Below, in pieces: positions 34,652 through 44,039 of a DNA stretch of 64,000 bases. The number at the start of each line of letters is the position of its first letter. Position 1 is the stretch's first letter. The stretch comes from Bacteroidota bacterium (GTDB taxonomy: Bacteria > Bacteroidota > Bacteroidia > Chitinophagales > Chitinophagaceae), in NCBI GenBank assembly GCA_018266555.1, contig JAFEAF010000006.1:269338-333337 (forward strand), read 5' to 3'. Made by a program: the position numbers and the translations under genes. Below the pieces are notes generated by a model. That model was not told where the DNA came from. It worked only from the letters and a program-made list of their open reading frames with translations, and made no database searches.

Positions 34652-35059
34652 TCAATAGCTCAGTGCATACCCTCTAAATAACAAAATTAAAATGGCATAG
34701 CTCAAAAGGTTCATAACCACCGTTGCCAGCCACACTTTCTCATGGGGTTTCTTTTTTGTCAGCAGGATCAACAGGAAGCCTTCAACTAACACTGTAATAG
34801 CAAATACAATGATCCATCGGATAACTTGCCCCGAATTCGTATAGTCGGAGCCTATCTGCCGGATTAATGGTAATGTAATATATCCCATTCCCAGCGAGGC
34901 TAGATTTACTATCAGAGAATATAGAAATGCTTTCCCCGCCTTTTCTATTTTAAAAAGAATCAAAACCACTCCCTCTATTAGAATGGTAACTACCATAAAA
35001 ATGATCAGAATGCCAACATACAGAAACGCTCCGCCCCCATCCAGAAGAAATAGTTTCAT
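34652..35059 (-). CDS. Small membrane protein with two Glu/Asn repeats (paralogue A)
   Basis: A 135-residue four-span protein, paralogous to the next gene. Half 1: ILIEGVVLILF (E29) and GKAFLYSLIVN (N52); half 2: VLVEGFLLILL (E93) and KVWLATVVMN (N117). The Glu-to-Asn distance is 23-24 residues in all four half-units of the pair. It begins the operon A-B-MFS. No signal peptide, cysteines or known catalytic motif. Function unknown. Confidence 0.75.
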   Translation of the reverse strand: MKLFLLDGGGAFLYVGILIIFMVVTILIEGVVLILFKIEKAGKAFLYSLIVNLASLGMGYITLPLIRQIGSDYTNSGQVIRWIIVFAITVLVEGFLLILLTKKKPHEKVWLATVVMNLLSYAILILLFRGYALSY

Positions 35060-35240
35060 AAATTATTTTAAAATAAATATAAGTAAAAATTATCTACTGA
35101 CTGATTCTATTAAATAAAATCAATGCTCCTCGTTGAATTTGTGCTGAGGCAACCTGCTTAATAAAAATCGTTAATCTCTCCGGTGAAATCACTGCAAAAT
35201 GCAGAAATGCTACAGGTATATTGAATAAACTCCCGGAACA

Positions 35241-35777
35241 TTAAATTGCTTCTGAAAGTTGAATTTCACAATCTATCCGTACTTCCTCGCCTACTAACAG
35301 GCTCCCGGCTTCAGTGATCACATTCCATTTCAACCCAAAGTCTTTTCTATTAACACTGCCGGTTATAACAAATCCTGCTTTGTTATTTCCCTTAGGGTCC
35401 TTCACTACACCAGCAAATTCGGCATCTACAACAATGCTTTTTGTAATATCCCTTATAGTCAGATCGCCGAACAATTTATAGTTACCATTTTGATCCAGTT
35501 TCTGGTACCGGGTAGCCACGAATTTCATGGTAGGGTATTTTTCAACATTGAAAAAATCAATACTCATGATATGCTTATCCCTTTCAGGGTTTCCTGTAGT
35601 TACAGAGGCGGTATCCGCTGTGAAACTGATTTTTGCGGTCATAAAATCATTGTCTTCAGTTTCCACTTCTGCATTATATTTTTCGAATCCACCGGTAATA
35701 GTAGTAATCATCAGGTGCTTCACCTTGAACTGAATCTGAGAATGAGCTTTATCAATTGTCCATTTTTTTGTTGCCAT
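35241..35777 (-). CDS. YceI-family protein
   Basis: About 178 residues from the ATG at 35775-35777 (MATKKWTIDKAHSQIQFKVK). An upstream ATG at 35798 is rejected because it lies in the promoter box (35796-35803). The family core is clear: HLMITTITGGFEKYNAEVET, SFTADTASVTTGNPERDKHI, FGDLTIRDITK, and FGLKWNVITEAGSLLVGEEV at the C-terminus. YceI proteins are lipocalin-like beta-barrels that bind isoprenoid-type lipids. No signal peptide is present, so this one is probably cytoplasmic. Confidence 0.93.
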   Translation of the reverse strand: MATKKWTIDKAHSQIQFKVKHLMITTITGGFEKYNAEVETEDNDFMTAKISFTADTASVTTGNPERDKHIMSIDFFNVEKYPTMKFVATRYQKLDQNGNYKLFGDLTIRDITKSIVVDAEFAGVVKDPKGNNKAGFVITGSVNRKDFGLKWNVITEAGSLLVGEEVRIDCEIQLSEAI

Positions 35778-35795
35778 ACTTTTTTTTAAGTCCAA

Positions 35796-35803
35796 CAAAA
35801 TTA
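35796..35803 (-). promoter_or_regulatory. YceI promoter -7 box
   Basis: TAATTTTG on the minus strand is an exact TAnnTTTG match; predicted start near 35790, leaving a leader of about 13 bases. It decides the start codon of the YceI gene. Confidence 0.5.
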
Positions 35804-35884
35804 AAGGACTAATAGTTGAATTATAAACTTATTCCCGGGTTTGTATGAAACCAGCGGAAGTTTATAATTTTTTTTACTATATGA

Positions 35885-36406
35885 TTACAGATATTTTGCA
35901 ACACTCATAAAAATGACAGCAATTACAAGGACTAAAGCTGCAAAATTGTCTGCTTTAAATATTTTTTTCCTGTAAGCAATCAATTGTTGCATTTGTTCTG
36001 TAGTTGGAGAGCCGCCGGTGGCAGCAAACTCATTCCCAAGTTTGTTCATTTTATTAACAGTAGGCCTGGTTACTAGCAATCCATCCAGAAAAGCAATAAT
36101 TGCCAATCCGCCGCCAATACTTAGTATCACGCCATGCTGCGAAGACATCCATGCACTTTGAAATCCATCTGATAATATCCAAAGCAAAAGAATACCGCTC
36201 AACACTGTCAGGATTGAAGTAAGAGTCATTACTAATGGGAGTTTATTTGTTTTTGCCATTTGTTGCATAAACTTAGCACCTTCAGGCCCTAACGCTTTAA
36301 CAGCCGGAGCTATAAAGGCCGCCAGGTAAATAGCTGCTCCTGCCCAAAATACACCGGCACAAATGTGTACCAGCAAAAGAATGATGAGAAAAGTTTGTTC
36401 AGACAT
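35885..36406 (-). CDS. Four-span membrane protein, DUF2269/CopD-like
   Basis: A 173-residue integral membrane protein with four spans (~7-30, 57-78, 92-112, 150-170). The first span holds LLVHICAGVFWAGAAIYLAA, the H-x-x-x-G-x-x-W-x-G pattern of CopD/DUF2269-type proteins, and a middle loop has a conserved-looking TRPTVNKMNKLG. A related pattern is found in the 39063 gene. Function uncertain; no copper-binding cluster is seen. Confidence 0.65.
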   Translation of the reverse strand: MSEQTFLIILLLVHICAGVFWAGAAIYLAAFIAPAVKALGPEGAKFMQQMAKTNKLPLVMTLTSILTVLSGILLLWILSDGFQSAWMSSQHGVILSIGGGLAIIAFLDGLLVTRPTVNKMNKLGNEFAATGGSPTTEQMQQLIAYRKKIFKADNFAALVLVIAVIFMSVAKYL

Positions 36407-36514
36407 GGTAAAGTGTTTTGTTTTTTAAGGTTAAAATAAATTCTAATATAATAAATTTTAAAATTTACTTCTGAAAACTTCCGGCAATTGCAGATTAAAA
36501 TGAAAATAAAAAGC

Positions 36515-37603
36515 TTAATCCTTCCGCACATGATCAATGACATCTAACAATCCGCCGGTAAATTTATCCTCCATGAGTTGCCAGAACATAATACCGCCTA
36601 ATTTTCGTTTCATAGCATATTTTACTTTTAAGGAGATGGAAGAGCTGTCATCATAGGTAGCCAATATTTTTCTTTGATAGTTGAATGCATAAGGTGCCTT
36701 TGCCACAGAATCCCAAAACTGTACAAATCCATTTACCGCAGAAATGCTGTCAGACAAATTAGAATATGAAACTCCGTGATAAAAATTTGCAGAATCATAT
36801 AAGCCATTATTTGCTGTATCCTTTACAAAAAAGAAACGGGCATAAAATGCAGCACCTATAATAATTTTTTTTGAGGGAACACCGGCAGTTATTAACCGGT
36901 TCACTGCATTATCTATGGATTGTTTTTGGCGGAGCGTAGAGAATAGTGGTGTGTGATGGCCACTGATCGTACTAAATCCATTTACAAGATCGTAACTCAT
37001 GATATTCACCCGATCAACTTTTCGTGCTACCCTTTTCCATTCTATTGCGGAATCAATATATTGATCAAAGCCCCCGGCTGCAAAACTAATTTCGTATTTT
37101 TTTCTAAAAGATTTTCGCAGCTCTCTCACCAGTAAAGTAAAATGATGTTTGTCTTCTGCCAAATACTGATGACCCGGGAATCCCGGAATAGCCGGGTATT
37201 CCCAATCAAGATCAATACCGTCAGCCTTAAAATATTGCAGGGTTTCTTTAGCTGAATTAGCAAAATCTTTTCTGCCCTGTTTTGTTGAAAATACATGAGA
37301 GCATTCCCTGCATCCGCCCCATCCACCTAAGGACAAAATGATTTTCAGCTTCGGATATTTTTCTTTCAATGAAACCATCTTTTGTATCTGAAGTGAATCG
37401 TAAGCATTAGCTACCGATACATTATTTCCTTTTAAATGGCAAAAACAATAAATAAGATGAGTCAATTTGCCAATGGGGAAACTGTCCAGGGCTGTGGTTC
37501 TACCGGCAAAATAACCGGCAACATTTATATTATATCTTTTTTGAGCAAAAGAAATATTAATACAGATACAAAGAATAAAGATCATGAAAGCTGATCGCAC
37601 CAT
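36515..37603 (-). CDS. Exported glycoside hydrolase family 18 (chitinase-like)
   Basis: A 362-residue protein with a signal peptide (cleavage near SFAQ, residue 21). The GH18 barrel shows SLGGW (91-95) and the catalytic DGIDLDWE (128-135) with E135 as acid, later NIMSYDLVNGF and GIMFWQLMEDK at the end. GH18 enzymes cut chitin or related N-acetylglucosamine polymers by substrate-assisted catalysis. No carbohydrate-binding module or T9SS tail is attached, so it probably acts in the periplasm on oligomers. It starts 108 bases upstream of the DUF2269-like gene on the same strand. Confidence 0.93.
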   Translation of the reverse strand: MVRSAFMIFILCICINISFAQKRYNINVAGYFAGRTTALDSFPIGKLTHLIYCFCHLKGNNVSVANAYDSLQIQKMVSLKEKYPKLKIILSLGGWGGCRECSHVFSTKQGRKDFANSAKETLQYFKADGIDLDWEYPAIPGFPGHQYLAEDKHHFTLLVRELRKSFRKKYEISFAAGGFDQYIDSAIEWKRVARKVDRVNIMSYDLVNGFSTISGHHTPLFSTLRQKQSIDNAVNRLITAGVPSKKIIIGAAFYARFFFVKDTANNGLYDSANFYHGVSYSNLSDSISAVNGFVQFWDSVAKAPYAFNYQRKILATYDDSSSISLKVKYAMKRKLGGIMFWQLMEDKFTGGLLDVIDHVRKD

Positions 37604-37798
37604 TTGAAACCTGGCAAATTTTATAAAAGATATGAACTGTAAAGTAAATAAAAATTGGCACAGAAGCCATATTTCTGCCAGTGGTCAGGTGTCGGTAACA
37701 TTTTATCAAAGTAATTTTTAATCAGCCGGAAGAATATATTTTTTTGTGCAGTCAATAATACAGCTATTGCATCTTCTTTATTTACCAAAAAAATTAAT

Positions 37799-38260
37799 AT
37801 GGAAACACATCTGAAAAAAATCAGGATGCCTCTATCACTACTGGCAATCTGCATGGCGCTGTTTTCCTTTTCATCACGCTGGGGCGGAGAAGGATTTGAA
37901 ATTTATCTCAACAACAAGCTGCTATTGCAACAATTCGGCAGTTCCATGTCGGCTGTTAAAACTATTCAGTTGGACCAGCGATTCAGCAAGGAAACATTAA
38001 CCGTGAAATATTATCATTGTGAACAAGCCGGTAAAAACCGCCGTATTACAATCAAAGATGAACAGGGGAAAAATCTGAAAGTGTGGAATTTTGCTGACAG
38101 CAAAAACACCGGGTTAAATTTATCTGTCCATGATATCCTTGCTTTGCAGCATGGGGCAAATAAAAACCCGTTAAACCTGTTTTATTCATCTTCTGAACTG
38201 CCAAAAGGAAGATTACTGGTTAGCATAGAACCGGAAAGGGCCTATAAAACAATACCATGA
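37799..38260 (+). CDS. Exported protein of unknown function
   Basis: A 153-residue protein with an N-terminal hydrophobic segment (residues ~10-26, PLSLLAICMALFSFSS) and a small mostly beta mature part: FEIYLNNKLLLQQFG, LTVKYYHCEQAGKNRRITIK, LKVWNFADS, GRLLVSIEPE. No family recognised. A strong hairpin follows its stop at once. Confidence 0.6.
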   Translation: METHLKKIRMPLSLLAICMALFSFSSRWGGEGFEIYLNNKLLLQQFGSSMSAVKTIQLDQRFSKETLTVKYYHCEQAGKNRRITIKDEQGKNLKVWNFADSKNTGLNLSVHDILALQHGANKNPLNLFYSSSELPKGRLLVSIEPERAYKTIP

Positions 38261-38268
38261 AAACAAAT

Positions 38269-38302
38269 TGGGGATCTTTTATCCTGCGGCTGAAGATCCC
38301 CA
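38269..38302. terminator. Hairpin after the 37799 gene
   Basis: TGGGGATCTT (38269-38278) and AAGATCCCCA (38293-38302) form a perfect 10-bp stem with a 14-base loop, 8 bases after the stop. The plus strand lacks a T-run after it (TATTAATA); the minus strand continues AATTTGTTTT. It could be a terminator in either direction or an mRNA-stabilising structure. Confidence 0.55.
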
Positions 38303-38469
38303 TATTAATATACTAGAAATACCTGTTGATTCATTTTTTTTGTCATTAAGAGTTTTTCAAAAAAACTGCCCGAGTAAATTTAGTCCCGGCCTTGGCAATA
38401 ATTATCCGCATAAAACATATCGCTTTTTTCATACTTTCTCTTTAAATTCAATTTTCAAAATCATGCAAT

Positions 38470-39057
38470 ATGGGAAAAGGAAGACTGGAAGCATTCAGCG
38501 ATGGAGTATTTGCCATCATCATCACGATCATGGTACTTGAAATGAAAGTGCCACATGGCGCCGATCTTCAATCCCTGTTTTCTATAAAATATGTTTTTCT
38601 CAGCTATGTGCTTAGTTTTACCTATGTAGCCATCTACTGGAACAATCATCATCACATGATGCATGCAGCTACACGGGTAAGCGGCGGTGTGCTTTGGATG
38701 AATATTCTTTTACTCTTCTGGCTTTCCCTGATACCATTTACCACTGCCTGGATGGGAGAAAACCAATTTTCGTTATGGCCTGTTGTAATGTATGGCTTTA
38801 TATTAATCATGGCAGCCATTGCCTATTATTTTTTGGCCCATTGCCTCGGGAGCATCCATGGAAAAGATTCAAAATTTTCCCTGTACCTGGGTAATGACCG
38901 TAAAGGGAAAATCTCTGTATTAATGTATGCTATAGCAATAGGGTTATCTTTTGTTCACCCAATCATTGGCTTCGGAATATATGTTTTGGTAGCGGCTATG
39001 TGGTTCATACCTGACAAAAGATTTGAAAATAAGATCAACGATTCTTCCGGTCAATAA
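38470..39057 (+). CDS. TMEM175-like potassium channel family protein
   Basis: A 195-residue six-span protein. RLEAFSDGVFAI (residues 5-16) is the TMEM175/DUF1211 signature: in characterised homologues the pore-lining helix 1 with its R-x-x-x-F-S-D motif. The other spans lie at ~38-58, 77-95, 104-123, 148-165 and 167-185. Bacterial members form tetrameric, weakly K+-selective channels. HHHMMH at ~60-65 is a small local His cluster. It is convergent with the CopD-like gene. Confidence 0.9.
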   Translation: MGKGRLEAFSDGVFAIIITIMVLEMKVPHGADLQSLFSIKYVFLSYVLSFTYVAIYWNNHHHMMHAATRVSGGVLWMNILLLFWLSLIPFTTAWMGENQFSLWPVVMYGFILIMAAIAYYFLAHCLGSIHGKDSKFSLYLGNDRKGKISVLMYAIAIGLSFVHPIIGFGIYVLVAAMWFIPDKRFENKINDSSGQ

Positions 39058-39062
39058 ATAGA

Positions 39063-39536
39063 TTATCCACCTCTTGAAATGATTACACCGAGATATGCCA
39101 TCGTTAAAGATATGAGAAGTAAAATACGCCCTGTCCACCGGGCTATAAGTTTTAATTTATCCCTGTCGGATTCTTGTATTTCGCCCACTGCTTTTCTTCC
39201 TACAAACATATCATGAATCATGCTGGCCAGTAATATGATGAGGAAAAGAATCCCTTTCACAATGACTAACTTTCCATAGTTGCTGTTCGTAAAAAAAATC
39301 CAGGTAAAATGAATACCCCGGAAATACATATTCGTTATTCCTGTCAGCAATAAAAGAGCTATGGTGATGTACCCGTAAAAACGAAATTTCAATCCCGTGA
39401 TCATTAAAATTTGTCTTCGTTCGGGGTTATTTTTAATTGCCGGCAGCAATACCAGGGGCAGAAACAACATTCCGCCAATCCAAAATGAAGCACAGATAAT
39501 ATGAAGCCATATGCTTAAGTAATAAAATGTATTCAT
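39063..39536 (-). CDS. CopD-like four-span membrane protein
   Basis: A 157-residue protein with four spans and the family pattern WLHIICASFWIGGMLFLP (residues ~11-28), later GKLVIVKGILFLIILLASMIHD and a C-terminal span. It resembles the small CopD/PCuAC-associated membrane proteins, possibly copper or haem handling, but lacks a Met/His export cluster. Convergent with the TMEM175-like gene, stops 5 bases apart. Confidence 0.65.
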   Translation of the reverse strand: MNTFYYLSIWLHIICASFWIGGMLFLPLVLLPAIKNNPERRQILMITGLKFRFYGYITIALLLLTGITNMYFRGIHFTWIFFTNSNYGKLVIVKGILFLIILLASMIHDMFVGRKAVGEIQESDRDKLKLIARWTGRILLLISLTMAYLGVIISRGG

Positions 39537-39570
39537 GAATAATATTAATTTCTTTTTGTATCAATATTTT

Positions 39571-40407
39571 TTAAAAAAGCGACAGTTGCTTATGATTTTG
39601 CCGTGTTACTGCTTTAAACTTCAATCCTTTCATTCCTGCCCTGGGTATTATTTCATACAAATCCGTTTCTGCAAACCTCGATGCGATTATAATATTTATG
39701 TCTTCTGCATAAGGTTTGAATAAATCATTCACCAGCCGGGGGTCATTATTATTTTCTGATAAATGAGATAAAATCAGATGCGATAGGTAGTAAGGTTTAT
39801 GTTTCCGGAATAATTCCAATGCCTGTGTATTGGATAAATGTCCTTTTCTCCCGCTGATTCGCTTTTTTAACACCTTCGGATAAGAACCATTCTCCAACAT
39901 GTATTCACAATAATTAGCTTCTAAAAAAACAGCATGGCATATTTTAAAATATTTGATCAGATCTTTTCCCGGGAAGCCGATATCAGTAAAAATGCCGATG
40001 TTTACGTCATTACCCGATACCAAAAAGCTATGCGGATCACCGGCATCATGTGATTTCTTAAAAGCTGTGACTGACAATGCTCCTATATTCACTGGAATCT
40101 CTTTCTCAAAAGGATGAATCAAATGCTTTTCGATTTTGAGCCGGCTGTTTTGCAATGTCCGTTCTGTGATATAAACAGGTAATTTATATTTTTTAGATAA
40201 TGTTGGTATCCCTGTTATATGATCTGTATGTTCATGTGAAACAAAAACAGCTCTAACCATGGACATAGAGAGATTAAGGCGTTTCATTCGCCTTTCCGTT
40301 TCAGCACACGAAATACCGGCATCAATTAAAACAGCTTCTTTATCATTACCGATATAATAACAATTACCATTGCTACCGGAATTTAATGAAGCTATAAACA
40401 ATGACAT
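39571..40407 (-). CDS. Metallo-beta-lactamase fold hydrolase (YycJ/WalJ-like)
   Basis: A 278-residue protein from the ATG at 40405-40407 (MSLFIASLNSGSNGNCYYIG). The metal motif is SHEHTDH (57-63), with further ligands in KSHDAGDPHSF and HLSNTQALEL and a C-terminal LSHLSENNNDPRL. The N-terminal SLNSGSNGNCYYI is typical of the YycJ/WalJ group, which is linked to DNA-repair or cell-wall functions in Firmicutes; the role in Bacteroidota is not established. A TAGATTTG box (40413-40420) ends only 5 bases before the ATG, so the mRNA could be nearly leaderless. Confidence 0.88.
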   Translation of the reverse strand: MSLFIASLNSGSNGNCYYIGNDKEAVLIDAGISCAETERRMKRLNLSMSMVRAVFVSHEHTDHITGIPTLSKKYKLPVYITERTLQNSRLKIEKHLIHPFEKEIPVNIGALSVTAFKKSHDAGDPHSFLVSGNDVNIGIFTDIGFPGKDLIKYFKICHAVFLEANYCEYMLENGSYPKVLKKRISGRKGHLSNTQALELFRKHKPYYLSHLILSHLSENNNDPRLVNDLFKPYAEDINIIIASRFAETDLYEIIPRAGMKGLKFKAVTRQNHKQLSLF

Positions 40408-40466
40408 AAAAACAAATCTACAATACAATTGCTTTATTTAAGCGGGGAAAAAGTATTGGGTTTGTC

Positions 40467-40498
40467 AAAAAAAGCAGAAGCACTTTTGAATCTGCTTT
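40467..40498 (-). terminator. Terminator of the tricorn-like protease gene
   Basis: On the minus strand AAAGCAGA and TCTGCTTT form an 8-bp stem with a 12-base loop, followed by TTTTTT, 11 bases after the protease stop codon. Confidence 0.8.
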
Positions 40499-40509
40499 CA
40501 TTATTTTTT

Positions 40510-43500
40510 TTATGACCCCCGATTTTGTGCAGGCGGCCTTTGAGGTTTGTGGAATCGGTTTTCTTTTATTTCCTTTTTAATTTCTTCAATAGCTTTTTGC
40601 AATTGGGGATCTATTCCTTTTGCCATAGCGCTGAGATCTTCCGGCACCGGAATATCCGGGTCAACCCCGTGTCCTTCGGCAAACCAGGTGCCATCAGGAT
40701 TGTACATCCGGAAAGTTGGTACCGTCACTTCTCCGCCATCTATCAAGACAGGAGCACCGCTAACGCCAATCAACCCGCCCCAGGTTCTGGCACCGATCAA
40801 TGGGCCCAATTTCTTTTTTCTGAAATAATCAGGGAATGCATCGCCTCCGGAACCACTCCATCCATTGATGAGCATTACTTTAGGTCCAAAGTTTGCATAA
40901 GGTGGCCAGGGCCAATCACTGCCATCACGAATTGCCCAAAATGCTAATGGATCCCTGTTCAGCATTTCTATAAACCGATCCGGGATTTGTCCTCCGTCAT
41001 TGAATCGTTCATCAATTACCAACGCCTTTTTATCCCATTGTGCATTGAACTGGCGCATCAATTCATTCTGCCCATCCGCTCCGGTGCTGGGCACATAAAT
41101 ATATCCTGCATCTCCATTGGTTTCTTCATCAACTTTTTTACGCATATTTTCAATCCATGCCAGGTTTCGAAGCCGGTATTCATCACTCATCGTTTTTACA
41201 ATGGCAGTTTTTGCTCCGGTCCATGATGGATTAGAATTGTAAGTAAGTTCTACTGTTTTATCTGACAATCCCGTAAAAGGAGCAAAAGGCTCTTGTGCAG
41301 TAGTAATCGGAATGCCATTCACTGCCAAAATATAATCACCTTCTTTAATTTTCAGCCCCGGTACATCCAAAGATGAATGAGCTTCCGCATCCCAGGGTGC
41401 GCCATGGATAATTGTTTTGATTTTATAAAAATCTCCATCCGCCTGCCAGTCCACACCCAGATAACCTACACTTTTCCGTTTGGCAATTTCTAAATCTCCA
41501 CCACCATGATATGTATGTGATGCATTCAATTCGCCAATCAATTCACCAAGAATAAAATCTACATCTTCACGGGTTGTGGCATCTTTCAGCATTTTCAGAT
41601 AACGCTCCTTATCCTGGTTCCAGTTAACACCATGCATGTTGGCATCATAGAAATAATCTCTTTCAAAGCGCCATACATCCATAAAAATTTGTTTCCATTC
41701 TTTTGCAGGATCCACTATTATCTGCATGCCTGCAATATCCAATGGTTTATCAAACTTCTGCCCTTCCTGCGAAGAAATGACGGCAAAACTACCTGCTTTT
41801 GAAACCAGGATTTTTTGCCCGTCTGCAGAAACCTGTGCGTTCCCCACATTATCAATAATTATTTTTTCTTCTCTTTTATCCAAATCAAAATATTTCAAAG
41901 TACCGGAGCCATCGTCGGCGCCTGTATTGGGATATTTCAGGTAAATGATTTTTCCTTTTGTTGCAGCCAATGCTCCATAGTTACCTGCTTTCACAGGCAG
42001 TAATTCCATTCTTTGTTCCATACCGCCAAAGTCAATATTAACGAGTTCGGAATCAGTCTTCATTGCAGAAGTATCTTTTTTATTTTCAACTTTGGCCGGC
42101 TCCGTTTTTTTTACTGCAACTGTATCATTCTTCGGAGCCATGACAGAAGGCGTTTCTTTTTGTAAAGGAATAGCAGCAACCAATGTACTATTGGCATAAA
42201 TAAAAGTATTATCCAGGTTGCTGTAAGAAGGATTGAAAGATTGATTGGTTAACAGGTACAAATATTTTCCTTCCGGATCAAATACAGGGCTGTTACAATC
42301 ATAAAACCCATTGGTCACCGCATTTGTTTTTTTATTCTGATAGTCGAAAATATAGATAGCGTTATGCTGATTCTTCAAATCCCGATGATAAGCAAGCCAC
42401 CGGCTGTCCGGCGACCAACTTAAAGTGTATCCTTCCAATACGCCGTGTGTATATCGCAATGCATGATCTACATCAGTTGTTTTATTGGTAGATATGTCAT
42501 AAATTTTAATTTGCATGGCTTTGTCAATAAATGCCAGTTTTTTACTATCCGGTGACCAGAAAAGATGATACCTGTAGCCTGGTCCGTAGTCAGTAAGTTT
42601 TTTAGCTGAGTTTTCTTTGTGCGGTTCCATAACCCATAATTCATATTCACCGGAACGATCACTCCAAAAAGCAATATATTTTCCATCGGGTGACCACATC
42701 GGGTAACGCTCTGCCGAACCGGAAGTCTGAGTAAGATCTTTGATAAAACCATTTTCAACAGGTACAGAAAAAATATCACCTCTTGCCTGTATCAATACCC
42801 TGTTACCATCGGGGCTGATGGAAATATCCTGGATATCTTTTGAAACAGATTCCAGCTTCGGTTTCAGCATTGCTTTATCCGAAGTGATATCTACATTAAC
42901 GGATTTTTGTTTCCCGGTGGATAAAGAATAGAGGTATAATGTTCCTCCCGCTTCAAACACAATGTCATCAGGCCCTAATGATGGATAATGCACATCATAG
43001 TCCTTAAAATCGGTGAGCTGTGTATATGTTTTACCGGTAAGATCATATTTCCAGAGATTCATTCTCAATTCCGGTCCACGATCAGATAAAAAATAAATGC
43101 TGTTTCCGCTCCACATCGGAAATTCATTTCCTGCATCTGCTTCGGCGCCGATCGTAGTGGAAGTATTGGTAACCAAATTAAAAATCCTGATATCAGCTTT
43201 CCAGCCACCACGATAACGTTTCCAGTTGCGGCCAACCTGAGTACGGTACACTAAAGCGATTTGTTTTCCATCGGGAGAATAAGAACCATACTCTGCATAC
43301 GCTAAGGGTAATTTTTCATCCGGCCCTCCCGTTGCGGCAATCGTATAAAACTGGTTGAACCTAGCTTTGCCACTTTCTCGACTTGATGCAAACAATACTC
43401 TTTTTCCATCATTGGTCCAATCAACAACACGGTCGGGGTAGCCATGGCTGGTAAGGCGAACCGGAACACCACCAGTAACCGGCATTACATATACATCAAT

Positions 43501-43758
43501 ATTGCCATCATAATCACCGCTGAAAGCAATACTCTTTCCATCCGGCGAAAATTTCGGATAACTTTCCAAGCCGGGCGGAGAGCTGAGTTTGATTGCAGCG
43601 CCACCGTCTTTGGGCATTATCCAGATATCGTTGGCATAGCTGAAAACAATTTGTGTTTTTGAAACATCAGGATACCGGAATAGCCCGGCATCAATCTGTG
43701 AAAAAAGATTTGAAGAAATAAAAAAAAAGATCAGCAGGCAGGCAAGTGTCTTTTTCAT
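40510..43758 (-). CDS. Exported tricorn-like S41 serine protease
   Basis: About 1082 residues from the ATG at 43756-43758 (MKKTLACLLIFFFISSNLFSQ, a signal peptide); an upstream ATG would add 26 implausible residues. Residues ~25-640 are TolB/WD-like propeller blades (FSPDGKSIAFSGDYDGNIDV, YSPDGKQIALVYR, ISPDGNRVLIQA, WSPDGKYIAFWSDRSGEYEL). A helical part and a PDZ-like domain (~740-830, GLKIKEGDYILAVNGIPI) precede the S41 domain with the nucleophile in GWSGSGGDAF (~Ser 970). A disordered Lys/Ala insert lies near 590. It probably degrades peptides in the periplasm, as in tricorn-type processing. A terminator follows. Confidence 0.92.
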   Translation of the reverse strand: MKKTLACLLIFFFISSNLFSQIDAGLFRYPDVSKTQIVFSYANDIWIMPKDGGAAIKLSSPPGLESYPKFSPDGKSIAFSGDYDGNIDVYVMPVTGGVPVRLTSHGYPDRVVDWTNDGKRVLFASSRESGKARFNQFYTIAATGGPDEKLPLAYAEYGSYSPDGKQIALVYRTQVGRNWKRYRGGWKADIRIFNLVTNTSTTIGAEADAGNEFPMWSGNSIYFLSDRGPELRMNLWKYDLTGKTYTQLTDFKDYDVHYPSLGPDDIVFEAGGTLYLYSLSTGKQKSVNVDITSDKAMLKPKLESVSKDIQDISISPDGNRVLIQARGDIFSVPVENGFIKDLTQTSGSAERYPMWSPDGKYIAFWSDRSGEYELWVMEPHKENSAKKLTDYGPGYRYHLFWSPDSKKLAFIDKAMQIKIYDISTNKTTDVDHALRYTHGVLEGYTLSWSPDSRWLAYHRDLKNQHNAIYIFDYQNKKTNAVTNGFYDCNSPVFDPEGKYLYLLTNQSFNPSYSNLDNTFIYANSTLVAAIPLQKETPSVMAPKNDTVAVKKTEPAKVENKKDTSAMKTDSELVNIDFGGMEQRMELLPVKAGNYGALAATKGKIIYLKYPNTGADDGSGTLKYFDLDKREEKIIIDNVGNAQVSADGQKILVSKAGSFAVISSQEGQKFDKPLDIAGMQIIVDPAKEWKQIFMDVWRFERDYFYDANMHGVNWNQDKERYLKMLKDATTREDVDFILGELIGELNASHTYHGGGDLEIAKRKSVGYLGVDWQADGDFYKIKTIIHGAPWDAEAHSSLDVPGLKIKEGDYILAVNGIPITTAQEPFAPFTGLSDKTVELTYNSNPSWTGAKTAIVKTMSDEYRLRNLAWIENMRKKVDEETNGDAGYIYVPSTGADGQNELMRQFNAQWDKKALVIDERFNDGGQIPDRFIEMLNRDPLAFWAIRDGSDWPWPPYANFGPKVMLINGWSGSGGDAFPDYFRKKKLGPLIGARTWGGLIGVSGAPVLIDGGEVTVPTFRMYNPDGTWFAEGHGVDPDIPVPEDLSAMAKGIDPQLQKAIEEIKKEIKENRFHKPQRPPAQNRGS

Positions 43759-44039
43759 AAATAGAAAATTTAATAAAAGAGAAAACGTGTTTATGCAGAA
43801 AGATTTTAAAGCTAAGGAAAAAAATTGTAGCACCACAGAAAATTATAAGAGCGGGAAATTTAACAACATTGATAAAAAAAGTTCGTTAGGAAACCCAATA
43901 TATAAATTTCCTGCAGGATGCAAAGACAAAGTATTAATTAATAATTTCTTTTTTTATGTGTGTCGTAAGCTTCCGGGATTGTGTCGATGAAAGAAGCCTT
44001 GTTTTTTACTTCTTTGTTAAAATATTGTGATTACAAATT
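43759..44039. other. Spacer between the aconitase and protease genes
   Basis: 281 bases of AT-rich DNA downstream of the aconitase stop and upstream of the protease start (both minus strand). No exact TAnnTTTG box, strong hairpin or coding frame was found; a 67-codon plus-strand frame inside it lacks coding character. Confidence 0.4.
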
